A DNA stretch of 64,000 bases from Halioxenophilus sp033283405 (GCF_033283405.1 NZ_JAWMQR010000003.1:496001-560000); one strand, 5' to 3'. Shown: positions 50,436 to 59,858, numbered from the stretch's first letter. The notes: generated by a model from the letters alone, not told the origin. Translations and numbers: made by a program.

Positions 50436-51518
50436 ATGGCAAAAATTTGGGTATTGGGTAATGGCCAGTTGGGCGCCATGTTGAAACACGCGGCCGCGCC
50501 ACTGGGGCTCGATGTCGAGCCGGTGGATATCGACTCCACCACCCCGATCACGCTGGCCGCCGATGATCTGGTCACCGCCGAGCGTGAGCAGTGGCCCACC
50601 ACCGACATCACCACCCAGCTCGCCAACCACCCCAACTTTGTCAATCTGCCGGTCTTCCCTACCCTGGCCGATCGCAAAACCCAAAAAGAGCTGCTCGACT
50701 CCCTGGCCATCGCCACCGCCCCCTGGCGGCCGGTAGAGGCCTCAAGCAGTGCCGATGAGCTGCACGCCCAATTGGGTGAAAAGGTACTGTTGAAGCGCCG
50801 CAGCGGTGGTTACGATGGCCGCGGCCAACACTGGCTGCACCAACCGCTGGGCACCGTCATCCCCGACCAGTGGCACGACCACGCCATCGCCGAGCAGGCC
50901 ATTAACTTCGATGAAGAGCTCTCCCTGGTAGGTGTCCGCGACGCCGGCGGTCAGATGTTCTTCTACCCGCTTACCCTTAACCTCAATACCAATGGGATTT
51001 TACGGGCCACCGTCAGCCCGGTAGCCCGTCTGCAGGGGCTGCAGGCCGAAGCCGAGGCCATGCTTGGCAGCCTGCTCAGCGAATTGAACTATGTGGGTGT
51101 GATGGGGATGGAGCTGTTTCGCCAGGGCGGGCAGCTGATGGTGAATGAGCTGGCACCGCGGGTGCACAACACCGGTCACTGGACTCAAGCGGGAGCCTCC
51201 ATCAGCCAGTTTGAATACCATATGCGGGCCGTGGCCGGCCTGCCCTTGGCCGCCCCCTGGATCAAAGCCACCAGCGTGATGATCAACCTGATCGGCTCTG
51301 AATTTAATGAGCAGTGGCTCTCCGTCGCCGGTGCCGAGGTCTACTGGTACCAGAAAGCGGTGCGTCCCGGCCGCAAAGTTGGCCACATCAACCTCAGCCA
51401 CACCGAGCCCGCCAAACTGACGGCCAGCCTGCAAGCTCTGGCCGGCCTGTTGGAGGACGACTACCAGGAGCCCATCGCCTGGTCGCTGCGCGAGTTGAAC
51501 TCGGCGGCTGGCAACTAG
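50436..51518 (+). CDS. purK: N5-carboxyaminoimidazole ribonucleotide synthase
   Basis: 360 residues from the ATG at 50436; the open frame further upstream lies inside purE and is a shadow. The N-terminal Rossmann-like part (IWVLGNGQLGAMLKHAAAPLG) is followed by the ATP-grasp region (KVLLKRRSGGYDGRGQ, AEQAINFDEELSLVGVRD, GVMGMELFRQGGQLMVNELAPRVHNTGHWT). It makes N5-CAIR from AIR, bicarbonate and ATP and forms an operon with purE. Confidence 0.96.
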   Translation: MAKIWVLGNGQLGAMLKHAAAPLGLDVEPVDIDSTTPITLAADDLVTAEREQWPTTDITTQLANHPNFVNLPVFPTLADRKTQKELLDSLAIATAPWRPVEASSSADELHAQLGEKVLLKRRSGGYDGRGQHWLHQPLGTVIPDQWHDHAIAEQAINFDEELSLVGVRDAGGQMFFYPLTLNLNTNGILRATVSPVARLQGLQAEAEAMLGSLLSELNYVGVMGMELFRQGGQLMVNELAPRVHNTGHWTQAGASISQFEYHMRAVAGLPLAAPWIKATSVMINLIGSEFNEQWLSVAGAEVYWYQKAVRPGRKVGHINLSHTEPAKLTASLQALAGLLEDDYQEPIAWSLRELNSAAGN

Positions 51519-51532
51519 CCTCTTACCGCCCG

Positions 51533-51607
51533 CTAGCGCAAGATCCTTTCAGGGGTTCTAGCGCAGCCTACGCCTAGGGGTGCTAGCGCACCTTGGCATA
51601 GTGGTGC
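51533..51607. repeat. Three 25-bp tandem repeats at a convergent gene end
   Basis: CTAGCGCA recurs at 51533, 51558 and 51583, exactly 25 bases apart; the rest of each unit is partly conserved (CCT and GGGGT). The third copy includes the stop codon and last codons of the DksA-like gene on the minus strand. The array lies between purK and that gene. Confidence 0.75.
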
Positions 51608-51993
51608 TCGCGGGTCTCCTGGCGCGCCTTCTCCTCCGCACACAGATCCGCCGTTGGCCGCAGCAGTAGGCGCTGCAGGCCAATGGCTTCACCACTCACC
51701 TTACAGTAACCGTAGTCGCCCTCATCCAGACGATTGATGGTTGAGACAATTTTGCGCAGCAGTTTGGTTTGGCGGTCCGCCATGCGCAAACGCTGCCGGT
51801 TCTCCTCTTCGAGCAGCGCCTGATCCAACTCATCGGCCTCCCGCACGTAGCTGCCCATCTCCTCCCGAGTGGTCTGCAGCTGAGACTCTATCTCCAGTTT
51901 GTTTTGCATCAGCAGCGCTTTAAAGAACTGCAGCTGCTGGGGGTTCATGTAGTCGTCGTCGGACATGGCTAAGAGTTGTTGTTGTGTAAGCAT
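51583..51993 (-). CDS. DksA-family protein lacking two zinc cysteines (DksA2-like)
   Basis: 136 residues. The coiled-coil (about 15-85: FFKALLMQNKLEIESQLQ to LLRKIVSTINRLDEG) bears the DE-containing tip region (VREADELDQALLEEE), and the C-terminal finger keeps the typical YGYC and LLLRPTADLC. The finger in standard DksA has CxxC and CxxC; here the second Cys of each pair is Ser and Glu (C-K-V-S and C-A-E-E). That is the style of zinc-independent paralogues such as P. aeruginosa DksA2, which take over when zinc is scarce. It should bind the RNA polymerase secondary channel and act with ppGpp. Single gene, convergent with purK. Confidence 0.87.
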   Translation of the reverse strand: MLTQQQLLAMSDDDYMNPQQLQFFKALLMQNKLEIESQLQTTREEMGSYVREADELDQALLEEENRQRLRMADRQTKLLRKIVSTINRLDEGDYGYCKVSGEAIGLQRLLLRPTADLCAEEKARQETREHHYAKVR

Positions 51994-52270
51994 GGCGAGG
52001 TTTCCTTGGCTGGCGTCCCTGTCTTAGAAATTAGGCTGCGCCACCTGCTTTCGAATCCCGGCGTGTAAGCCATCAGTGGGCACAGACTGACTAGCCGGCA
52101 ACCAGATTTCCCGGTTGCCAAACTGCCGGCCAATATAGCCAGCTGTTTTGGCAGTTCTATGACAGCCGAACCTCGCCTGGCCGGCGCCTGCAACGACCGC
52201 GACAACGGCCACCACTGTGGCGGCGATAGCAGTATAATGCCCAGCCAACCTTCCATAGCGAGTGAGTAGC

Positions 52271-53050
52271 ATGACCCTATTTCGACCCTGTATTGATCTG
52301 CACGCGGGTAAAGTGAAGCAGATTGTCGGCGGCAGCCTGACCGAACAGGGCGCCACCACCAATTTCGAAAGTGAACAGGGCAGCGACTTTTTCGCCAACC
52401 TCTATAAGGAGTCCGGCCTTAGCGGGGGCCATGTGATTGGCTTGGGGCCAGGCAATGAGCAACAGGCCAAGCTGGCACTGGCTACCTGGCCGGGCGGGTT
52501 GCAGTATGGCGGTGGTATTAATCCCGACAACGCCAGCGACTATTTAAACGCCGGCGCCAGCCATGTGATAGTGACCTCCTACCTGTTTGTCGATAACCAA
52601 TTCTCCTGGCCGAGACTGGCGGCGCTGCAAGCACAGGTTGGGCGGGAGCAGCTGGTACTCGACCTAAGCTGCCGGCGCACAGAGGCCGGTTGGAATATTG
52701 CCACCAATCGCTGGCAGACAGTGACCAGCACCCAGATCACCGCCGAGACTCTGGCACGTCTGGCGGCAACCTGCAGTGAATTTCTGGTGCACGCGGCCGA
52801 TGTCGAAGGATTACAGGGGGGAATGGATACCGAGTTGATTGAGTTTCTGGGTGAGCACTGCCCGATACCGGTTACCTATGCCGGCGGTGCCCGCAACCAG
52901 GAGGACCTGCAAATGGTGCACAAACTCTCCCAGGGGCGGGTGGATATCACTATAGGTAGTGCACTGGATATCTTTGGTGGTAACGGCATCACCCTGGACG
53001 AGTGCATCGCCTGGAACCGCAGCCAAGGCCAGGCCGCATCGGGCCACTAA
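52271..53050 (+). CDS. hisA: Eukaryotic-type (HIS6-like) phosphoribosyl isomerase A
   Basis: 259 residues from the ATG at 52271 (a GTG nine bases upstream is possible). The sequence follows the HIS6 family of fungi and plants rather than bacterial HisA: FRPCIDLHAGKVKQIVGGSL, GGHVIGLGPGNEQQAKLAL, LQYGGGINPDNA, VLDLSCRRTEAGW, FLVHAADVEGLQGGMDTEL, VTYAGGARNQEDLQ, ITIGSALDIFGGN. Catalytic Asp residues are expected in CIDLH and AADVEG. It catalyses the ProFAR to PRFAR step of histidine synthesis. No other his gene is nearby. It stands alone with 560 bases of non-coding DNA after it. Confidence 0.9.
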   Translation: MTLFRPCIDLHAGKVKQIVGGSLTEQGATTNFESEQGSDFFANLYKESGLSGGHVIGLGPGNEQQAKLALATWPGGLQYGGGINPDNASDYLNAGASHVIVTSYLFVDNQFSWPRLAALQAQVGREQLVLDLSCRRTEAGWNIATNRWQTVTSTQITAETLARLAATCSEFLVHAADVEGLQGGMDTELIEFLGEHCPIPVTYAGGARNQEDLQMVHKLSQGRVDITIGSALDIFGGNGITLDECIAWNRSQGQAASGH

Positions 53051-53613
53051 GCTGGCCTCATCTTAAAAGTCACCGGCGACGAAGTGCTCAACAGCTGGCG
53101 AATGGACGGTGGGAGTGAAAGGAGTATTGGTAAAATTTGCCGCCGGGCGACAGAGCCCGACGCACCCATGGCAGACCTGTAAATTATGACAGGTAGGGCA
53201 GCCGGTTCGCCCAACCTTAAATCAACCTGCCAGGCAAGATCTTCGCCTTGCGCAACCAATCACCCAAGCAACAAAGCAACAAAGTGGGTTCCCCGCCACA
53301 CCCCCCGCAGTCCTCAGCCAAGCCCTTAGCGCAGGCTGAGCTCAGTGACAACAACCGCCAGATGCCAATTGGCAGTAGCCGTGCCTATCGCGCTTAGACC
53401 TAAATTAGTATTTAATAATGGCCCATTAGTAAACTATTGGCTATAAGTGGTATTAATCCTCACCCTGTGGCCGGTATCAATTTTTCACTGATTAAATATT
53501 GCTACGCTGCAGTACTGCGTTGATTCGATTACGCAAAGCGCTCTACCCACAGACAATCGTACAGGACGCAGCTAAAGAACCACTTAACGATTCTCCAACA
53601 TGGCCACCGTATT
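53051..53613. other. Intergenic region, no gene seen
   Basis: About 560 bases between hisA and a GGDEF/EAL gene. It holds an inverted repeat ACCTGT ... ACAGGT (53175-53194), a GGGC ... GCCC hairpin (about 53145) and the short direct repeat GCAACAAA. A 70-residue minus-strand frame has no ribosome site and is not credible. The AT-rich stretch at 53400-53460 probably includes the promoter of the next gene. Confidence 0.45.
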
Positions 53614-56481
53614 TTGACTGGAAGAACAGGGAAGGCAAAAGGTTACCTTAGCTTAAAGTGGCAGGCTGTCATCGGCGTGAGCATCGTTCTTATCGCCGGC
53701 TTCAGCGTTCTCACGATTAACAGCAAGCGCGACCTGCAGGAGAGCTTCTCTATTGAACGCCAGCGGGTCTTCGCCGAGCGCAAAAAGGCGATCAATGCCG
53801 CACTGGCGACCACCAATCAACAACTGCAGCGGCTGGCCAGCCAGATGCAGAGCCTGGCACTCCACTCCCCCCAAGCCAATAAACTCGACGCATTGCGCCG
53901 CAACCTCAACCTGAACTGGGAACAGCTGCACAGCGAGTGGGGTGTTCTGGGCATCACACTGCTGGCCAATGAATTGAACCGGAAGGTTACCTGGGGCCAG
54001 CCGTTTGCCATTGAACAGCTGCCGCAAACCTGGCTGACCGGTGCCCAGGTCAATGAAACCCCCATCAGCCGAGTATGGTGCGGTGATAGCTGTGTGCAGC
54101 TGACCATAGTCCCGGTCGCCACCGAGCTCTCAGAGATGGGCCTGCTGGTGCTGACCACCTCGATTTCGGAGCCGTTGCTGCAGTTCCAAGCCAATGCCGA
54201 TGTCGACACCGGCCTCTTGATCAACACCGAAATTGTTGAGGAGAACATAGATCTGGCGGCCCTGCCCTGGCACTACACCCTGGGCGCTCTCACCGGCGGC
54301 GACGATCGCGCGCGGCTACTAAAAAGCTTTGCCAGCGAGTTTGATTTCAAATCGGTGGCCACCCAGCGCACCCTCTATGAGTGGCAAGAGCGCGCCTACG
54401 AATTCAGTTTCATCACCCTTTCCGAAACCAAAAACGACTCCGCGGCGATCATCATTATTGATGACGTTTCGCAGGAGCTGGGTAAATTGCACGACACGGT
54501 CAACTACCAGATTGTGGTCTCCATCTCGGCTTTTCTGCTCACCGAACTGGTATTGCTGGCCATGCTCTGGCAACCCATGATGCGCCTGCAGACCCTGGCC
54601 AAGGCGCTGCCCAAGCTGGCCAGCGACTCCCGCCAAAATATTAACCCACTGCTCTCCGCCAAACATAAACGCGACATTATTCGCAGCGAAATTCATAACC
54701 TGTTCGATGCCAGCTTCCTGCTCTCCCAAACCCTGGCTGAGCTCGATAAAATTGTCGAGTCGCGCACCAGACGTTTGAAAAACCGCAGTCAGGAGCTGCT
54801 GCAGGAGCGCAACTTTATCACCAGCCTGCTGAACAACGTGCACGTGGTTATCCTTACCCAGGACTACGACTGCCAAATTAAAATGCTCAACTCCGAAGGG
54901 CTGCGCCTGTTTGAGTTGGACGAAGTCAACTTCCAGGCCACCCACTTTGACCGGCTCCTGGGCAGCGCCGACCGCTATGCGTTTCTGGAGGGGCTGCAAC
55001 AGTTAAGCGGCGGCCGAGCCAATGAATTTAACCAGGAGTTAAATCTGACCAACCGCCATGGCGACAAGATTCACATGGAGTGGTATCACACCCGTTTGCC
55101 CAGCACAGTCTCGGAAGAGAACCTTATCCTCTCGGTGGGCATGGATCTCACCGCGCGTAAAGTAGCGGAGCACAACCTGGCCTGGCTCGCCGACCACGAC
55201 TCCCTCACGGAGCTCTTTAACCGTCGTCGCTTCCAATTGGAATTTATGCGTATTTTGGCCAACGCCCATAAAGCCAGCGCGCGCGGTGCGTTGATCTTTT
55301 TTGATATCGACCAGTTTAAAACCGTCAACGATACCAGTGGCCACCCGCTGGGTGATCAGCTGCTGCGCGAGGTCGCCGCCCTGCTGCAGGCATTCTGCGA
55401 CCCGACCGATGTGGTCGCCCGTTTGGGTGGCGATGAGTTTGCCATTATCAAACTCAACTGTGGCAACAAAGAGGCGTTGGAATTTGCCGAAACCTTCTGT
55501 GAATCGGCCAAAAATGTTCAGTACCAAAGCCAGGGCTCAACCCACCGAATCAGCCTGAGCATTGGTATTGCCCTCTTTCCCGACCACGGCCGCAATATTG
55601 ATGAGTTGATGGCCAACGCTGACCTGGCCATGTATCGCGCCAAAGCGGCCAACAATGCCCGCAGTAGTTGGCAGGTCTACTCCGACGACGCCACCGACAA
55701 GGCCGACCTCTACAACCGCCAGGCGTGGAAACAGAAAATTGAGCACGCCCTGGAGCAGCAAAAGTTTGTCCTCCATTTCCAACCCATACTCGATATTCAC
55801 GGCGAAAAAATTTCGCACTTCGAATCCCTGCTGCGCATGGAAGAGGACAACGGCACGCTGAGCACCCCCAACACCTTTATCGCGGTGGCGGAGTCAACCG
55901 GGTTGATCTACGAAATTGATCACCAAGTAGTGCGCCTGGCAGTGGATGCCCTGGAGAAGATGCACCAGCTCGACAGCAATATCAGCCTGTCGGTCAACCT
56001 CTCGGCACGGGCAGTCTCCAACAAGGAGTTTGTGCAGTTTGTCGAGGCGACCTGTAAAAATCGCATTAAGGATAAATCGAAATTAATTTTTGAACTGACC
56101 GAAACTTCCGCCGTGGAAGATGTTTCGGTCGCTGCCAGAGAGATCGCCAACTTCCGCCGGCTCGGTTATAAATTTGCGCTGGACGACTTCGGCGTTGGCT
56201 TCTCGTCCTGGTACTACCTGCGGCAGTTGCCGGTGGATTTCGTTAAAATCGATGGCTCGTTTGTGCGCAATTTAGCGCAGAATGTTGAAGATCGGCTGTT
56301 TGTTAAAGCCATCAATGAGGTGGCGCAGGGGCTCGGCAAACACACCATTGCCGAATTTGTGGAAGATCAATACGCCCTCTCGCTGTTAACCGCGATGGGC
56401 GTTAACTTTGCCCAGGGTTATGAAATTGGCAAGCCTCAGCCATTGGCTTCTGTCTTATCCAACTTTTCTGTCGCTTCCTGA
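53614..56481 (+). CDS. Membrane sensor with PAS, GGDEF and EAL-type (ESL) domains
   Basis: 955 residues; the annotated TTG start lacks a clear ribosome site and no ATG is in frame nearby, so the N-terminus is uncertain. A helix at about 17-36, a periplasmic domain of about 265 residues with a Cys pair (WCGDSC), a helix at about 303-323, a coiled-coil, a PAS (about 395-520), GGDEF (RLGGDEF intact at about 602) and an EAL-type domain with FESLLRM at about 735. The other phosphodiesterase residues remain (VNLSARAV, ELTETS, DDFGVGFSS, KIDGSFV, EFVED, QGYEIGKP). Cyclase activity is likely; ESL for EAL leaves phosphodiesterase activity open. Confidence 0.9.
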   Translation: MTGRTGKAKGYLSLKWQAVIGVSIVLIAGFSVLTINSKRDLQESFSIERQRVFAERKKAINAALATTNQQLQRLASQMQSLALHSPQANKLDALRRNLNLNWEQLHSEWGVLGITLLANELNRKVTWGQPFAIEQLPQTWLTGAQVNETPISRVWCGDSCVQLTIVPVATELSEMGLLVLTTSISEPLLQFQANADVDTGLLINTEIVEENIDLAALPWHYTLGALTGGDDRARLLKSFASEFDFKSVATQRTLYEWQERAYEFSFITLSETKNDSAAIIIIDDVSQELGKLHDTVNYQIVVSISAFLLTELVLLAMLWQPMMRLQTLAKALPKLASDSRQNINPLLSAKHKRDIIRSEIHNLFDASFLLSQTLAELDKIVESRTRRLKNRSQELLQERNFITSLLNNVHVVILTQDYDCQIKMLNSEGLRLFELDEVNFQATHFDRLLGSADRYAFLEGLQQLSGGRANEFNQELNLTNRHGDKIHMEWYHTRLPSTVSEENLILSVGMDLTARKVAEHNLAWLADHDSLTELFNRRRFQLEFMRILANAHKASARGALIFFDIDQFKTVNDTSGHPLGDQLLREVAALLQAFCDPTDVVARLGGDEFAIIKLNCGNKEALEFAETFCESAKNVQYQSQGSTHRISLSIGIALFPDHGRNIDELMANADLAMYRAKAANNARSSWQVYSDDATDKADLYNRQAWKQKIEHALEQQKFVLHFQPILDIHGEKISHFESLLRMEEDNGTLSTPNTFIAVAESTGLIYEIDHQVVRLAVDALEKMHQLDSNISLSVNLSARAVSNKEFVQFVEATCKNRIKDKSKLIFELTETSAVEDVSVAAREIANFRRLGYKFALDDFGVGFSSWYYLRQLPVDFVKIDGSFVRNLAQNVEDRLFVKAINEVAQGLGKHTIAEFVEDQYALSLLTAMGVNFAQGYEIGKPQPLASVLSNFSVAS

Positions 56482-56504
56482 TACTGCCCTTCGCCGCCGC
56501 CGGC

Positions 56505-57128
56505 TTATGGATTACGGCCAACAAAATGGGTGTCGTAAAAGGTTTTGATGGCCGCGACATCTTCGTTGATATCACCGCTTAAATTGGCAAGCGGGCAGAT
56601 ATAAAAAGTCTTCTTCGGGTAGTGCCAAGCCACCAGTAACACCGGCACTTCGGCCGCTTCGGCAATACGCAAAAACCCGGTTTTAAATTTCTCCACCTGG
56701 CTGCGGGTTCCCTCCGGTGTAATCGCCACCCAACAGTGATCATTATTGGCAAACCAGGTTTTCATCTGCACCATTACCTGGTCGCCGCGGGAGCGATCAA
56801 TGGGAATACCCCCCAACGCCATAAACAGCCCTTTAAAGGGCCAGATAAACGCCTCTTTTTTCATCAGATAGGAGAACTTAACACCCAACGCCATCACCAG
56901 AAACATGGCCACCACAAAATCCCAGTTGGAGGTGTGCGGCGCACCGGCAATCACCAACTTGGAGTGGTTGGGCAGCTCACCGGCAACCTTCCAACCAATC
57001 AGCGCCATTAAACGGCTCCCCAGCCAGCGGGTAAAACGGTTGCCCATGCGCGGCATGGCCGCCGGTGGCGTGAACGCCTCCACCGCCATTGCCGGCGGCA
57101 GGGTGTAGTTTTTTATCAGCTCTTGCAT
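56505..57128 (-). CDS. PlsC-like 1-acylglycerol-3-phosphate acyltransferase family protein
   Basis: 207 residues. The catalytic HX4D motif is seen in APHTSNWDF, followed by the glycerol-binding GGIPIDRSRGD and the block AITPEGTRSQVEKFKTGFLRIA. Only one weak hydrophobic segment (FVVAMFLVMALGVKFSYL). The family moves acyl groups to lysophospholipids; this short type (with HTSNWDF) is common as an extra PlsC-like protein in gammaproteobacteria. Single gene convergent with the GGDEF/EAL gene, divergent from none; the prfC stop lies 90 bases upstream of its start on the same strand. Confidence 0.88.
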   Translation of the reverse strand: MQELIKNYTLPPAMAVEAFTPPAAMPRMGNRFTRWLGSRLMALIGWKVAGELPNHSKLVIAGAPHTSNWDFVVAMFLVMALGVKFSYLMKKEAFIWPFKGLFMALGGIPIDRSRGDQVMVQMKTWFANNDHCWVAITPEGTRSQVEKFKTGFLRIAEAAEVPVLLVAWHYPKKTFYICPLANLSGDINEDVAAIKTFYDTHFVGRNP

Positions 57129-57217
57129 AGTGGTGTTATTTTTTTAATTTTATTTAGTTGCCAATTACGCCTTTCACCCAATCACACGCCCGGCCTCGCA
57201 AGCCGCCAGGCCGCCGC

Positions 57218-58798
57218 TTAGTGCTCGCGGGTAGACCGGAAATCAATGCCTGGATAACGCTCTTCGGCCAGATTCAAATTGACCCGGGTCGGCGCCAGAT
57301 AGGTGAGATGGCCCCCGCCATCGATGGCGATATTGTCGCTGGCCTTGCGTTTGATCTCTTCGATATCCTTGCTGGCCCCTTCAATCCAACGGGCAGTGTT
57401 AACGTTCACCGGCTCGTAGATCGCCTCCACTTTGTATTCATCCTTCAGGCGATAGGCAACCACCTCAAACTGCAGCACGCCCACGGCACCAACCACAATA
57501 TCGTTGTTGTTGACCGGGAAAAACACCTGGGTGGAACCCTCTTCCGAAAGCTGCTGCAGCCCTTTTTGCAGCGCCTTGGTTTTGAGTGGATCTTTCAAGC
57601 GTATGCGGCGGAACAGCTCCGGCGCAAAGTGCGGAATACCGGTGAATTTCAGCTCTTCGCCCTGGCTAAAGGTGTCGCCAATCTGAATGGTACCGTGGTT
57701 GTGCAGGCCGATAATATCGCCCGACACCGCCTCTTCCACAGAGCTGCGATCGCCGGCCAGAAAGGTAACGGCATCGGCAATTTTTACATCCTTGCCGATT
57801 CGCACATGGCGCATCTTCATGCCTTGGGTGTAGCTGCCGGAACAGATACGCATAAAAGCGATACGGTCCCGGTGTTTAGGGTCCATGTTGGCTTGAATCT
57901 TAAAGACAAAACCTGAGAAATTGGCCTCGGTGGGTTCAACCTGACGGGCATTGGTCTGCCGGGGCAGAGGCGCCGGGGCCCACTCCACAAAACCATCCAA
58001 CATTTCGCGCACCCCGAAATTGCCCAAGGCGGTACCAAAGAAGACCGGCGTCAGGCGCCCGGCCAGGTACTCCTCCTGGTCGAACTGGTGGGTGGCGCCG
58101 CGCACCAGTTCGATCTCTTCCCGGGCGTCGTCTGCGTAGGAGCCCATCAGCTTGTCGAACTCGGGGCTGTCCAGACCCTGTATGCGGATATCGTCATTGA
58201 TGGTGTGACCCATACCCGCCTGGTAGACGTGCACGGTATCGGTGTAGAAGTTGTAAACCCCTTTGAACTCCTTACCCATGCCCAGTGGCCAGTTGATGGG
58301 CGCGGCGGCGATTTTGAGTACATCCTCGATCTCATCCATCACCTCAACCGGGTCGCGGATATCGCGGTCCATCTTGTTGATAAACGAGAGGATGGGAGTA
58401 TCGCGCAGGCGGCAGACCTCCATCAGCTTGATGGTGCGGTCCTCCACACCCTTGGCGCCGTCGATCACCATCAACACCGAGTCGACCGCGGTCAGCGTAC
58501 GGTAGGTATCTTCAGAAAAGTCTTCGTGCCCCGGGGTATCAAGCAGGTTCACCGTGCGCCCTTTATAAGGGAACTGCATCACCGACGAGGTAACCGAAAT
58601 ACCCCGCTCCTGCTCCATAGTCATCCAGTCAGACTTGGCATGGGGGCCGCGCTTGCCCTTCACCGAACCCGCCAGCTGAATGGCATTGCCGAACAGCAAT
58701 AGCTTTTCGGTCATGGTGGTTTTACCGGCGTCGGGGTGGCTGATAATGGCGAAGGTGCGCCGTTGATTTACTTCCTGGATAAAACTGGCTTCAGACAT
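57218..58798 (-). CDS. prfC: Peptide chain release factor 3
   Basis: 526 residues from the ATG at 58798 (E. coli PrfC has 529); upstream codons are in frame but non-coding. The GTPase domain shows IISHPDAGKTTMTEKLL (G1), a switch region with EQERGISVTSSVMQF (G2), DTPGHEDFSEDTYRTL (G3), NKMDR (G4). The RF3-specific C-terminal domains follow (FVFKIQANMDPKHRDRIAFMRICSG; VGAVGVLQFEVVAYRLKDEY; APTRVNLNLAEERYPGI). It recycles RF1/RF2 after termination. Confidence 0.97.
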   Translation of the reverse strand: MSEASFIQEVNQRRTFAIISHPDAGKTTMTEKLLLFGNAIQLAGSVKGKRGPHAKSDWMTMEQERGISVTSSVMQFPYKGRTVNLLDTPGHEDFSEDTYRTLTAVDSVLMVIDGAKGVEDRTIKLMEVCRLRDTPILSFINKMDRDIRDPVEVMDEIEDVLKIAAAPINWPLGMGKEFKGVYNFYTDTVHVYQAGMGHTINDDIRIQGLDSPEFDKLMGSYADDAREEIELVRGATHQFDQEEYLAGRLTPVFFGTALGNFGVREMLDGFVEWAPAPLPRQTNARQVEPTEANFSGFVFKIQANMDPKHRDRIAFMRICSGSYTQGMKMRHVRIGKDVKIADAVTFLAGDRSSVEEAVSGDIIGLHNHGTIQIGDTFSQGEELKFTGIPHFAPELFRRIRLKDPLKTKALQKGLQQLSEEGSTQVFFPVNNNDIVVGAVGVLQFEVVAYRLKDEYKVEAIYEPVNVNTARWIEGASKDIEEIKRKASDNIAIDGGGHLTYLAPTRVNLNLAEERYPGIDFRSTREH

Positions 58799-59130
58799 AC
58801 CTATGGATCCAAACTGGGAGCGGGCCGGGTGCCAGGAGTACCGGGGCTGTAGAAACCAGCCGGGGCGTTGGCGGCAGCCAACCAAATAGCCGCGCATTAT
58901 ACTGGCTAACTCCGCCAATCACACCCTCGCCGCACACTGCCACCGACAGCCATGAATCAGGCCGCCTCTTATTGGCGGCCGAGGCGATTCGGCATTGGCA
59001 GCACAGCCGCACTGGCCGATAATCATCCGGCCCCCAGTCAGCCAAACCAGGCCACCGCTGGGGCTGCAACGACTCCTGGCATCGTTACCCAAAGCTGCCA
59101 CAAACGGCAAAACAACAGCGAGGTGCGCCT
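58799..59130. other. Divergent intergenic region prfC-lysE-type gene
   Basis: About 330 bases, GC-rich, holding the promoters of prfC and the exporter. Short frames in both directions lack coding character. Nothing specific seen. Confidence 0.45.
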
Positions 59131-59766
59131 GTGCTCGGCATCAACGATATCTGGCTCTTTATTGGCTCGGGGATTGTGCTCAACATCCTGCCCGGCCCCG
59201 ATTCACTGTTTGTGATCAGCCGCAGCGCCAGCCAGGGCTTTAAGGCGGGCTCGGCGGCGACCCTGGGCATCGGCAGCGGCATCATCGTGCATGTACTGAT
59301 TGCCGCGTTTGGCCTCTCGGCGCTGCTGGCCGCCTCGTCGCTGGCGTTCACGGTCGTCAAATACCTGGGGGCGCTCTACCTGCTCTACATGGCGATGACT
59401 CTGATTATCAGCCGCGGTAAGCCAAGCGAGGGGGCCGTGGCCACACCACTGCCAACTCCGCTGAGGGTGATCTACCGGCAGGGCTTTTTCACCAATGTGC
59501 TCAACCCCAAGGTTGCCCTCTTTTTTCTCGCCTTTGTGCCGCAGTTTATCGAGCCGGAGTCCGCCAATAAGGCACTGGCATTTATCGTCTTGGGGATGAT
59601 CTTTAACTGCAGCGGTATGCTCTGGTGCCACCTGTTGGCCTGGACCAGCGCCTCGGCCAGCCGGCGATTAAAGGCAAGTGGCCATGTGAGCCGCTGGCTG
59701 AACCGGGCCGGTGGAGCCCTGTTTGCCTATTTTGGTATTAAACTCGCCCTGAGCAGCCAAATTTAA
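59131..59766 (+). CDS. LysE/RhtB-family amino-acid exporter
   Basis: 211 residues from a GTG with a GAGGTG ribosome site. Six membrane helices. It opens with the family block WLFIGSGIVLNILPGPDSLFVISRSASQGFKAGSAATLGIGSGIIVH, followed by KYLGALYLLYMAM and GFFTNVLNPKVALFFLAFVPQF. Members export lysine, threonine, homoserine or their analogues. Substrate unknown. It is a single gene; a strong hairpin lies 93 bases after the stop. Confidence 0.9.
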   Translation: MLGINDIWLFIGSGIVLNILPGPDSLFVISRSASQGFKAGSAATLGIGSGIIVHVLIAAFGLSALLAASSLAFTVVKYLGALYLLYMAMTLIISRGKPSEGAVATPLPTPLRVIYRQGFFTNVLNPKVALFFLAFVPQFIEPESANKALAFIVLGMIFNCSGMLWCHLLAWTSASASRRLKASGHVSRWLNRAGGALFAYFGIKLALSSQI

Positions 59767-59858
59767 CAATCCTGCCAGTAGCCGCTGGCGCCACTGCGCG
59801 GTAGCGTAGGCAGCTGTTTAAGCGTTCGAAGAGAAGTTTTGAAAGAGGTCCCAAGCAA

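Noticed and set aside
51533..51607. 25-bp repeat considered as a mini-CRISPR
   Set aside because: The conserved part is only 8 bases, units abut without spacers and no cas gene is near.
53047..53259. 70-residue minus-strand frame after hisA
   Set aside because: No ribosome site, no recognisable features and overlap with the hisA stop.
57158..57916. 252-residue plus-strand frame opposite prfC
   Set aside because: Antisense to prfC, whose GTPase motifs are complete.
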